Shown: positions 33,601 through 40,985 of the stretch, one piece after another
How the letters are laid out: the number at the start of each line of letters is the position of its first letter
Position numbering within the stretch: the stretch's first letter is position 1
Source of the DNA: Rhipicephalus microplus
Taxonomy: Eukaryota; Arthropoda; Arachnida; Ixodida; Ixodidae
NCBI RefSeq assembly: GCF_043290135.1
Contig: NC_134710.1
Span: forward strand, 139,324,332 to 139,388,331
Length of the DNA stretch: 64,000 bases
Direction of reading: 5' to 3'
The notes under the pieces: generated by a model
Told to the model about the DNA's origin: nothing
The model's input: only the letters and a program-made list of their open reading frames with translations
The model's database searches: none
Program-made: the position numbers and the translations under genes

Positions 33601-34392
33601 TCACTTTCAAAGCCTACAGCGCAACACACGCGGAGGAGGTTGCCATCGCTCTGGCTCTCACCTATCCCTCTTCTAAACATATCATCACCGACTCACGAGG
33701 GGCCTGTCGGAACTATCAGCTAGGGTGGGCTTCACCGCTTGCTCAGCGCATACTGGAACCTAGCTGCCGATACGTTAATCCAACTCCGCGAAATCTGGTT
33801 TGGGAACCCGGTCACCAAGGACTCAGGGGTAACGAACAGGCCGATCAGGCCGCCCGCGCACTCTCTTCCCGGGCTATCTCCCTGTCTTTGGAAGCCTTCT
33901 CGCAATCAGACAATTCGGCCCTTTCATTCAAAGATATTACCAATTACTACAAGGAGGAGCACCGGCGCTATCCAGACCCTTGTAAGGGACTGCATCGCGC
34001 TGACGAGCGCCTCCTTTTAAAACTGTTTACCAATACTGTACTGTGCCCGGCGGTGCTAAAACATTTCAATTCATCCTTTGATGGCACGTGCCAGTTCTGT
34101 GGTGAGGTGGCTGACACCTTTCACATCGTCTGGGCGTGCCAGTCTAATCCATCTATCCCTCCCAACCCCAATCCCACGAGAGAGGACTGGGAGGCGGCCC
34201 TGCTCGGCTGTCAAGACCTGAAGGCCCAAGAGGCTCTGGTTCAACGTGCGCGGGCGGCGTTGCTTGCCAATGGAGCCCCGGAATAGGGGTTCCACCTAGT
34301 GCTGTGAGAGTAGGAGGCCAATAAGGCCCCAACCCAATCACCTCTCTGTAACCATTTAATGGTTATTAAATGTTTTCACCACCACCACCACC
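30643..34392 (+). mobile_element. LINE B: non-LTR retrotransposon inserted in LINE A, ORF2 intact
   Basis: It runs from the base after the 12-bp duplication to a (CAC)n/(CCA)n tail at 34377-34392, 3750 bp in all. At its left end an open frame without start (30644-30748, DFSEDSSTSAQGAGE...) overlaps the ORF2 start by 17 bases. It looks like the C-terminal tail of a missing ORF1, so the copy is probably 5'-truncated. The 3' UTR has a short hairpin (aaccat/atggtt at about 34350). This is the youngest layer of the nest. Confidence 0.92.
30732..34286 (+). CDS. LINE B ORF2: endonuclease / reverse transcriptase / RNase H polyprotein
   Basis: An uninterrupted 1184-residue frame with all expected modules. 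APE-type endonuclease (about 15-230): QWNCRGL, ALQEPG, IVGDFNAPSRIWG and TLGSDHCV, catalytic residues intact. RT (about 430-760): KMKRGTAPGRDQVTVKLL, LALDLKGAFDN, GTPQGAVLSPLLFNIAM and HALYADDITIWA (YADD). RNase H (about 930-1055): CYVDVAGPHHGGW, ATHAEEVAIALAL, HIITDSRGACRN and LRGNEQADQAARAL supply D, E, D, D. A C-terminal finger CQFCGEVADTFHIVWAC (C-x2-C-x8-H-x4-C) lies near 1120. ATG at 30732 follows the presumed ORF1 tail. The architecture fits I-group LINEs with RNase H. The copy appears coding-competent for ORF2 although 5' sequence is missing. Confidence 0.95.
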   Translation: MASNPRSRARATQPLLLTQWNCRGLKNHKKRAHFRLYLETFEFLVAVVALQEPGSDVKLTNYTTFQHNPETCILVHKQYTAQEVTLPTTPPFPYTMVSVLPIRRSDPPVHILNIYCPPKLKNVTFSETFTQAMQVAGRDPLLIVGDFNAPSRIWGYPREDTRERKLAELLSTLGLTLHTDPASPTRVGNSVQRDTCPDLTITRNIRHADWLNTQDTLGSDHCVLNTTVYMRPLKRPLTQARIPDCTTFRTTLPIVDPLQSGYDTWSKSLTSTLKQHEQLIQLTATQTDVDNHLLHLWQARRSLTKRWKKQKHNRRLKKRILELTEQAAEYAAQLADTNWVDRCNTAARQMSGRNTWRLFRALIDPTQTRTETQRHLHKVMHNFTGTTTQLANTLRDRYLCTTKDPRTAAYSYAGKKNTQLDTPFQLHDLQAALRKMKRGTAPGRDQVTVKLLANLPDAAYATLLKYINSIWDGETHLPLEWKSALVTFIPKSGKPIDVENLRPISLTSCVGKLMETMVRDRLSEFLETQHTFADTMFGFRPQKSAQDILLQLHHDILDPVECPHNDKVVLALDLKGAFDNGKHEVILDHLSQTNCGYKTFNYVRQFLTDRRAYIRIQDEEHGPYVIGSRGTPQGAVLSPLLFNIAMLHLPPKLASLPGIHHALYADDITIWATQGNLGHMESCLQAAATVVDDYATYCGLQCAPAKSEFVHVRPSPQDTTQLHISLPSGPIREAKEIRVLGLFIHHQRKADTTVAKLRTVGDQVGRMVRRVSNKRGGLRSRDTMRLAHAFVTSRILYSTPYLHLRKHEDDQLEVIHRKVIKRALDLPITTSNQRLLALGVVNTYRELREAHLVNQYTRLAQTHSGRRLLDRIHIKHDYYIEERVRVPEPWRRALRVRPLPRNMSNENHSGRRQARAEALQRHFGQEEHVCYVDVAGPHHGGWYTAAVIHNANTVNGLTFKAYSATHAEEVAIALALTYPSSKHIITDSRGACRNYQLGWASPLAQRILEPSCRYVNPTPRNLVWEPGHQGLRGNEQADQAARALSSRAISLSLEAFSQSDNSALSFKDITNYYKEEHRRYPDPCKGLHRADERLLLKLFTNTVLCPAVLKHFNSSFDGTCQFCGEVADTFHIVWACQSNPSIPPNPNPTREDWEAALLGCQDLKAQEALVQRARAALLANGAPE

Positions 34393-34404
34393 CGTCATTT
34401 AAAC
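34393..34404. repeat. Target-site duplication of LINE B, right copy
   Basis: cgtcatttaaac, identical to 30631-30642; LINE A sequence resumes directly after it. Confidence 0.93.
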
Positions 34405-34924
34405 AATATAGTTGGTGGTCAGATGCAAAGGAGGACACATCTCTTCCCCGACGGTCCATCTTCTGGCCTCCCCACAGGGGGTGATGAGCGTTAAAATCAC
34501 CTGTAATAATCCATGGCCCAGGTGTCGCTGATATAATGGCGCTTAATCTTGCTGGGTCGAAGCGGCCTGAAGGCGAGATATATACTGCCACTAGCGTGAA
34601 GTTCACGTTCTTACGCTTAACTGTCAGGCACACGTATTGGTTGCTGTCGTCCGGTTTTACTGGATGCTCGATATATGTGAGTTCGCACCTGATGTAAACA
34701 ATGACCTTACTGGTTTCGTTACGGGTTGCAGATCTGAAAGCCTCGTATTTAGAAATTCGTATAGCATTGTGAAGATGTGGTTCACAAATTACGATAATTG
34801 GAAACTGATTCTTGAAAACATATGGTTGAAAATCCGAAATGCGGGGTTTAAGACGTCGGGCATACCATTGGAAAATTGATGCCTCTTGCACTTGTTTACG
34901 GAAGGGCTGCAAAGAAAGAGCCAT
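34405..34924 (-). pseudogene. LINE A ORF2: endonuclease, N-terminal part
   Basis: ATG at 34922-34924 lies inside the end of ORF1 (overlap 29 bases), the usual ORF1/ORF2 arrangement. The frame shows FQWYARRLKPR where QWN is expected, so the conserved Asn is Tyr. Then come VICEPHL (catalytic Glu), VAVYISP and WIITGDFNAHHPLWGG (Asp, Asn). The frame is cut at the LINE B insertion point and resumes at 30630. Confidence 0.88.
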
Positions 34925-36236
34925 GGTGCTTCTCTAGATTTGATAGCACCGGATTCAAAGCGTCCAATATTTGAAGAGCGCTGTGGGCAGCCGGAGCTTG
35001 AGTATTATTCAGGAGTACTCGAATTGTCTTCATGAGGGTCTTAATCACGTCTATTATTTCGTTATCTTGACTGTCATGACTTACTCGCTCTGAAGTAGCT
35101 TTCAGTGGGCGATGCTGCCGCTCTACTGGCGGTATCACTGACGGCAGCGCTAGCCACGCGTCAGGGTCAATGTTTCTTGCATCTTTCTGAGGGTGCTTGT
35201 TGGTGGCCCTTGTTGATGCTTGTGGTGGTGAGTGCGTGATATGGGGTAGCGGTGTATCCCTGGCTTTGGCAGAGGATGTCCTAGGAGGTTTCCTATGGCG
35301 CGAACGCCGACGTCGCACTTTGGCAGCAGCCTCCCTGTGGGTATAACCGTCTCTGGCCATCTGCCTCAGCACTTGCATTTCCTTCTTCACATTTGGACAC
35401 TGCTTTGATGACGCCTCGTGAGGACCTTGGCAATTGCCGCATTTGCGATGTTCTGCCTGGCAGGCTTCCGTGTTGTGCGACTCCGAGCATCGGGAGCACA
35501 CAGCAGAACTTGTGCAAACAGCACTCACGTGTCCTATTTTACAGCACTTCCGACACTGAAGAGGTTTCGGCACGAACGGCCGTACTGTGTGTCGAAAATG
35601 ACCAACTCTTACTTGAGTTGGGAGGCTATCACCCTTAAAAACTAGTTTCACGCATCGTGAGTTCCCGAGACGGCGGGCTTGCAAGATTATAGTAGCTTCC
35701 GTCACTGGTTTGATTAGAGTGGGAAAATCAATATCGCTGATAGAGGTGTCGACGTCGTAGATAACGCCTGCCCTAGAGTCCTTGCCATCTGGTATGAAAG
35801 AACGTACCTTGGTCAATACGTCGAGAGCAGTACGTTGCGTAACGTCTATCGCCAGAACGTTCTTGTGGCCATTGATTCTCACGTCTGTTATTTGTCCCGG
35901 AACGAGCGCCTCAAGTGACATAGACGTGACTTGGCGATTAAGTCGGTTCATGCTGTCAGCGGCATTCAGCGGGACAAACAAAATAGTGTGAACCGGTCGC
36001 TCTTGAATATTCGTGGTGGCCTTACTTTGGGAAGGAGATGTCGTAAGCAGCCTCCTCTTCGCCTTGTGTCTTGCCACGGGCACAAAGTCACTTTCATCGG
36101 AGCTCTCATCACTGGCCGTAGAGTGCATGAGCGTGTCCTCGCTGTCGACGTCACTTGGGTGGCCGGAGCGCTTTCTTAGAGTGGCCACAGACGACGCGGA
36201 ACGTATGGGTGGAGGCCCTGGTGATTCTACGTTCAT
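34896..36236 (-). CDS. LINE A ORF1: gag-like nucleic-acid-binding protein
   Basis: A single open frame, with ATG at 36234-36236 as the likely start (the frame is open up to 36275). The N-terminal part is acidic and serine-rich. The C-terminal half carries three zinc-knuckle-type motifs in a row: CRKCCKIGHVSAVC, CSRCSESHNTEAC and CGNCQGPHEASSKQC. A basic stretch (KVRRRRSRHRKPPR) follows. This is the standard ORF1 of I/Jockey-type LINEs, which coats the RNA in the RNP. The frame is intact although ORF2 is dead. Confidence 0.85.
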   Translation of the reverse strand: MNVESPGPPPIRSASSVATLRKRSGHPSDVDSEDTLMHSTASDESSDESDFVPVARHKAKRRLLTTSPSQSKATTNIQERPVHTILFVPLNAADSMNRLNRQVTSMSLEALVPGQITDVRINGHKNVLAIDVTQRTALDVLTKVRSFIPDGKDSRAGVIYDVDTSISDIDFPTLIKPVTEATIILQARRLGNSRCVKLVFKGDSLPTQVRVGHFRHTVRPFVPKPLQCRKCCKIGHVSAVCTSSAVCSRCSESHNTEACQAEHRKCGNCQGPHEASSKQCPNVKKEMQVLRQMARDGYTHREAAAKVRRRRSRHRKPPRTSSAKARDTPLPHITHSPPQASTRATNKHPQKDARNIDPDAWLALPSVIPPVERQHRPLKATSERVSHDSQDNEIIDVIKTLMKTIRVLLNNTQAPAAHSALQILDALNPVLSNLEKHHGSFFAALP

Positions 36237-36356
36237 TTCCGCAGGCAGAAGAGCGGCGTCTTCCACTAGCACCAAAGAAAACGAGAAAAAATAACAGAGA
36301 CTGAAACCAGCGTTCCACTCAGGAAAAACTTCGTCTTCGTCTCAAATAGGGCCGAA

Positions 36357-37495
36357 ATTTTGCTACTGCCCAAACGAGAGCAAGGCATTCCCTTTCGGCT
36401 GTTGAGTAGTTCCTTTCGGCCTGCGAGAGGAGACAGCTGGCATAGGCGATAACGCGGGCGCAGCCGCTTTGATGCTGGACCAAAACAGCACCAATTCTGT
36501 GGCCACTGGTATCGGCGCGGACTTCTGTAGGGGCGGCATTGTCGAAATCGGCAAGAACAGGTGGTTCTGTTAGCAATGTAATAAGTGCAGAGAACGCCGG
36601 GGCCTTCGCAGCACCCCATGTGGATAAGACATATTTTCTGAGTAAGTGTGTGAGAGGATAAGCTGCTTACGCAAAGTTGTTCACAAAACATCGAAAGTAC
36701 GAGCACAGACCGAGAAAGCTGCGGACTTCATCAGTGCAGGTCGGAACGGGGAAGTTCCGCACGGCTCGTACTTTATCGGGATCAGGGAGTACACCAGAGG
36801 AGTCGACAAGGTGGTCCGACATGGTTAGTGGCTGGCGTCCGAAGTGGCACTTTGACGAGTTCAGTTGGAGACCGGCATTGCGAAAAACAGCCGGTATTGA
36901 GGACAGACGGTCGAGGTGGGTCTCAAAGGTCGGAGAAAAGACGATAACGTCGTCGAGGTAACATGGTCAAATTGACCATTTGAACCACGCAAAAGAGAGT
37001 CCATCATCCGCTCGAAGGTGGCCGGAGCGTTGAATAACCCGAAGGGCATGACCTTAAACTGGTAAAGACCATCGGGCGTGATAAAAGCGGTCTTTTCGCG
37101 GTCCATGTCGTCGACAGCAATTTGCCAGTACCCTGATCTTAGATCAATACACGAAAATACTTATTGCCGTGAAGACAATCCAGGGTGCCGTCCATGCGCT
37201 GTAGCGGGTAGTCTTTTTTAGTGATCTTGTTCAGATGTCGGTAGTCAACACAGAATCGCCAAGTGTTGTTCTTTTTTTTTTTGAAAAGAACTGCAGGGGA
37301 AGCCCGTGGACTACATGACGGCTCAATTATGTCTCTGGCGAGCATTTTCTTGACTTCTGCTTGAATTATGTGACGCTCGGTTGGAGATAAGCGGTATGGC
37401 CTTTGATGGACAGGGAATGCATCGCCGGTGTCTATGCGATGCTTTACAGCAGTGGTTTGACCTAGCGGACGATCACAACAGTCAAATACGTCCAA
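36357..37495 (-). pseudogene. pol: gypsy pol: reverse transcriptase and RNase H
   Basis: Blocks in order on the - strand: HRIDTGDAFPVHQRPYRLSP, MLARDIIEPSCSPRASPAVL, WRFCVDYRHLNKITKKDYPL, then FITPDGLYQFKVMPFGLFNA (PFGL), a YLDDVIVFSPTFE block near 36940-36970 reached only after a frameshift, and RNase H (RADTSGHRIGAVLVQ, YSTAERECLALVWAV). At least three frameshifts or stops separate the blocks. It breaks at LINE A. Confidence 0.85.
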
Positions 37496-38056
37496 GTATC
37501 ACTCAAGGACGTGAAGGAGTGCGTCAGCTTGATGCGGCAAAAGGTCTGACGCGATCATTTTTTTAACGTCAGCAGACGAGCTTGCTTGCGAAGATAGAGC
37601 ATGCGTGTAGCTACAGTGTCCAGCATCGTTCGAAGACAGAGCTGAGATGACGCATTCGTCAAAGGGAGTCAGCATGGCGAGGGCAATTCCACGCGGCAGC
37701 ACTTGTGATTACAGATCAAAGTTGAACACAGGAATGAAGGTGCGGTTTGCACGTAACTGAATAACAGTGTGTGGTAAGGTAACACTGTGAGCCAAAAGAA
37801 TGAATGTGATGGGTGCGAGCACATAGTCGCCATCGGATACAGGTGGTGAGGGCATCACGGTGATGCAGGTCACAGTTTGCGGTGACAAACGGACGTGCTC
37901 AGCAGAGCACATACGAGCTTGGGGTGGACTGGGCGGATCAATCGGACACGGTAGGTCAAGTTGCACAGTACAGTCGATGAAGGCGCAATGAGTGGGCAAA
38001 AAGTCAAGACCGAGGGTCACATCATTGGTGCGGTGAGAAAGAAGAGTGAAGAGAAC

Positions 38057-38308
38057 TTAAGTTTGACGGCCAGTGATAGTAACGCGTGCAGTACAGACGC
38101 CAATAACAGAAGCCGTACCACCATCAGCAACACGAACACTCCGTGAAGGAGCTGGAGTAAGGACTTTCTTTAAGCGGTCACGAATGTGCAGGCTCATCAC
38201 GGAAATATGGGCGCCAGTGTCTACCAAGGCTTTAACAGATAAACCATCCACTTCAACGTCGATCAAGTTCTGATTGGTCGGGAAGTCAACAGAGGGATTG
38301 GAGAGCAA
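38057..38308 (-). pseudogene. pol: gypsy aspartic protease region
   Basis: VKALVDTGAHISVMS carries a DTGA catalytic motif, as in retroviral-type proteases. The frame then leads to RVADGGTASVIGVC, the usual flap and following strand. Its downstream neighbour at 37709-38020 (LGLDFLPTHCAFID) continues the domain in another frame. Confidence 0.75.
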
Positions 38309-38579
38309 GTGGTATCAGCAGCGTCACCTCCAGGAGCTGCAGCCGTTAGTTTTCCGAAGAAAACCACCGGGAAGAGGATGGGGCCGGGAAACGAGGTGAC
38401 GGCGGAGACAGGGAAAATTGACGTCGAGGTGAAGGTGAGCGACTGTACTGGGCATTGGTCCTAATGGTCGGGTCGTAATTAGCTGAGCTATCACGCCGTG
38501 GTTCCTGGTCATATAGATGGGCTGGCGAGTGGAGGTTGGGGAAGCTTGAGTTTGCCCGATACGATGAGGTCCACGGGCT

Positions 38580-39489
38580 TCAGCAATGACGGGAAATGTG
38601 TCCCACTCGTTCACATCGAAAGCAAATCGGCCTGTCGTCAGGCGTCCTCCACGCATTTGGGTCACGGTTACGTGGAGCAGGGCGGCGATAATGCTGTGGA
38701 TGGCTGGAGGTAGATGAACTGACAGCGTCGGGACGGTGCACAGAACAGACCGTGGTAATATTCGTGTTGGCTAGTTCTAGGCGAACAACGGTCTGTATTA
38801 GCGATTCGGTCGGCTGAGGATCACTCGGTGCTAGTGCTCTCAAGGGTGCGGGTGTTATGGCCTCGATTTCGCGGCGTACGATTCTCGTGATGTCACCGGT
38901 GTGTGAATTGGGCTGGGCCACTATACGAAGATCCTCGCAAGTTGACGTCGCAGCAGTGTTGGGAAGGTGCGTAAAGTGGTGGGCGATGCAACGGCTTTTA
39001 TCCTCCTGAAAGCGTTGGCATTCCAAGATAACATCTTGCACGGTGGAACAGCCTTTGCACACAAGGAGGTTAAATGCATCGTCTGCGATGCCCTTGATCA
39101 CGTGCACTATACCTTGTCGGCTTCAGCCATAGTTCGGTCAACTTTACGGCAAAGGGTCAGCACATCTTGTATATACGCCAGGTAAGACTCCGTGGACGAC
39201 TGAACAGGTGTACCAGGTTCTTTCCCATAGCGGCCTGCTTGCAGCCGGAAGATTACCCAAACAACTTGCGTAACTTGGTCTTGCATACGTCCCAGATCGT
39301 GATCGCGTCCACATTGTTATTACACCATGCCTTGGCTGTTCCTCGCAAATAAAAGATTATGTTTGCCAGCATCAAGGTTGAGTCCCATATGTGATTTTCG
39401 CTGACGAGCTCATCGAGTTTAAGCCACTCGTCCATGTCCTCGCCATCCGTTCCCGAAATATTGCCGGGATCGCGGGGTGGAGCGGCCAC
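38580..39489 (-). pseudogene. gag: gypsy gag
   Basis: Starts near 39489 with a capsid-like block (MDEWLKLDELVSENHIWDST, MLANIIFYLRGTAKAW), shifts frame near 39250-39110, and ends with a zinc knuckle CFRCERVGHISRHC at about 38580. Order and spacing fit Ty3/gypsy gag of arthropods. Confidence 0.75.
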
Positions 39490-39635
39490 GAGAAAAACAG
39501 GCTAGGTCGGCGCCATTGAGGCATTTGGCGCGGCAGTGGACGAAGCGTCGCTGCCGGTGGACATATTGGAAGCAGCGAGCAGGCGTCCGCTGCGTAACTC
39601 CATCGTGCGTTGTAACCCAGCACCTTCCACCAAAA

Positions 39636-39714
39636 TGTTACGTGAAGGCACACGGGAAACTAGAAGTTTGAAGACAGCACCAACGCTTAAGCCAAGATGG
39701 AGAACAAGAGCTGT
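39636..39714 (-). repeat. 5' LTR remnant of the gypsy element
   Basis: Only 79 bp (tgttacgtgaaggcac ... agaacaagagctgt) remain, corresponding to the inner end of the LTR. The adjoining - strand tttggtggaaggtgctggg is in the primer-binding-site position. Beyond 39714 the sequence is unrelated to the other LTR, so the outer half was lost or replaced. Confidence 0.75.
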
Positions 39715-40180
39715 TGTTGTTGTTTTCCTCTGCAAATGGCTCCTACCCAAAGGAGGGGATTGGCCGATAATAAGGTGAATTTGCCCGATACTTTCAGCGT
39801 TGCGTCATTCCTAAAAAACTTTTGTTATTTAATTCTGATTTGAAGTGCCAATTGAAAAATTGCAGAAAAAATAAAGAAAAAATAGCGAGACTGTAATTTA
39901 GCAAGAAAATTGTTTAGTCGCAGTGATGTATTCCTGAACGGCGAATAAAATATCCTTGTGGCTGAAACCCAATGTAGAGGCTCCAAATGAAAGCCTGAAG
40001 ATCAGGTTGTGATAATTGCAAGTTTTTGAAGAGGTGGTGCTAGTATGCTTTGCCTAAATAAATTTAAACGGAAAAAAATTTTTTCATATTTTTTCTTTTT
40101 TCTTTTCTGTCTTTTTTCCTCTTTTCTTGCCCTTCGATTTGACATTGTATAAAGCTGAGCACCAACAAACTGTATCTTTA
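39715..40180. repeat. Dispersed repeat module and AT-rich spacer
   Basis: 39727-39767 repeats the words of 14455-14500 (atggctcc, acccaaagg, ggattggcc). The following ~400 bp are AT-rich, with long T/C tracts at 40080-40135. They may be part of the Penelope-like element whose end follows. Confidence 0.4.
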
Positions 40181-40183
40181 ATC

Positions 40184-40215
40184 CTGATGAAGGCCAGACT
40201 CTAGGCCGAAACGTC
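40184..40215 (+). ncRNA. Hammerhead-like ribozyme motif (Penelope-like element end)
   Basis: CTGATGA (40184-40190) is followed by a stem GGCC (40192-40195) / GGCC (40204-40207), then GAAAC (40208-40212) and GTC (40213-40215). These are the hammerhead core elements in order, with a minimal helix III as described for Penelope-like elements. One extra A lies between CTGATGA and the stem, a departure from the strict consensus. AAATAAACC follows, then a (TA)n array 80 bp on. Activity is unproven. Confidence 0.5.
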
Positions 40216-40295
40216 GAAATAAACCACGTTGTGACCGCTCACGGAGGATCTACTGGACTATATGCAACGCTACGGCCACTCAACCACCATGCCTG

Positions 40296-40297
<2 letters not shown>

Positions 40298-40386
<89 letters not shown>
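40298..40386. repeat. (TA)n microsatellite
   Basis: 89 bp of uninterrupted TA repeats just after the hammerhead-like end. Confidence 0.95.
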
Positions 40387-40389
<3 letters not shown>

Positions 40390-40538
40390 GTGTGTATGTA
40401 TACCTTGTATTGTTGATTGCTTGGAGGACGCAATGATGCTTGATCACTGTAAGCAACTACCCTTTAACCCCCTTCCGACCCCCCCCCCCCTACCTTACCA
40501 ATTTTGCATCATATCATCTCAACGAAACCGCCGCAAGA

Positions 40539-40566
40539 GCAACTGGAAGACCGGTCGAAACCGTTG
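40539..40566 (+). ncRNA. Degenerate hammerhead-like end
   Basis: actggaagaccggtcgaaac followed by cgttg keeps the CTG...A, GACC/GGTC stem and GAAAC order, but lacks the ATG of CTGATGA and any loop. Like the copy at 40184 it is followed by AATAAAA and then a (TA)n array. It is best read as a second, damaged Penelope-like end. Confidence 0.35.
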
Positions 40567-40578
40567 AAAATAAAACTA

Positions 40579-40724
<146 letters not shown>

Positions 40725-40985
40725 CATGGGCACGTTACCAGTAAAAAGTAACGTCGTTATTTTTTCGTTACTGGGTAAATTAAGTAATTGATTACAAAAC
40801 AAATGATAGATTTGAATGAATAATGGCGTGGGAAGGCATGCAGCTAATGAAAGTTGCATGTTGTGAAACCCTAGATGAAAAAAAACCCTAAAAGTCGGCC
40901 AATATAATCAATAGTTCTGTAAGGCTCACTTTGTCACATCAGTTTGTTGTTGTTGTTGTTTATGCACACTTGGTGACAAGGATAT

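Larger units (their letters stand above)
27322..36343 (-). mobile_element. LINE A: two-ORF non-LTR retrotransposon inserted in gypsy pol
   Basis: Framed by a perfect 13-bp target-site duplication, aaatagggccgaa, at 27309-27321 and 36344-36356. The 5' end is at 36343 and the 3' end at 27322, ending in a CCT-rich tail on the - strand. It encodes ORF1 with three zinc knuckles and ORF2 with endonuclease, RT and RNase H, like I-group LINEs. It is itself interrupted by LINE B at 30643-34392. Without LINE B it is about 5.26 kb and apparently full length. Frameshifts and catalytic changes mark it as dead. Confidence 0.92.
25556..39714 (-). mobile_element. Ty3/gypsy LTR retrotransposon, decayed, carrying a nested LINE pair
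   Basis: Read on the - strand the order is 5' LTR remnant (39636-39714), gag, protease, RT and RNase H (to 36344), then after the LINE insertion the end of RNase H, integrase and 3' LTR (25556-25706). Gag-protease-RT-RNaseH-integrase order defines Ty3/gypsy. Without the inserts the element is about 5.1 kb. It has many frameshifts, and the outer half of the 5' LTR is missing. The two LTRs differ at 8 of 79 shared positions, consistent with an old insertion. Confidence 0.9.

Noticed and set aside
25556..39714. Endogenous retrovirus with an envelope gene
   Set aside because: After integrase the element passes directly into the LTR; no envelope-like frame is present. It is an ordinary gypsy-type retrotransposon.
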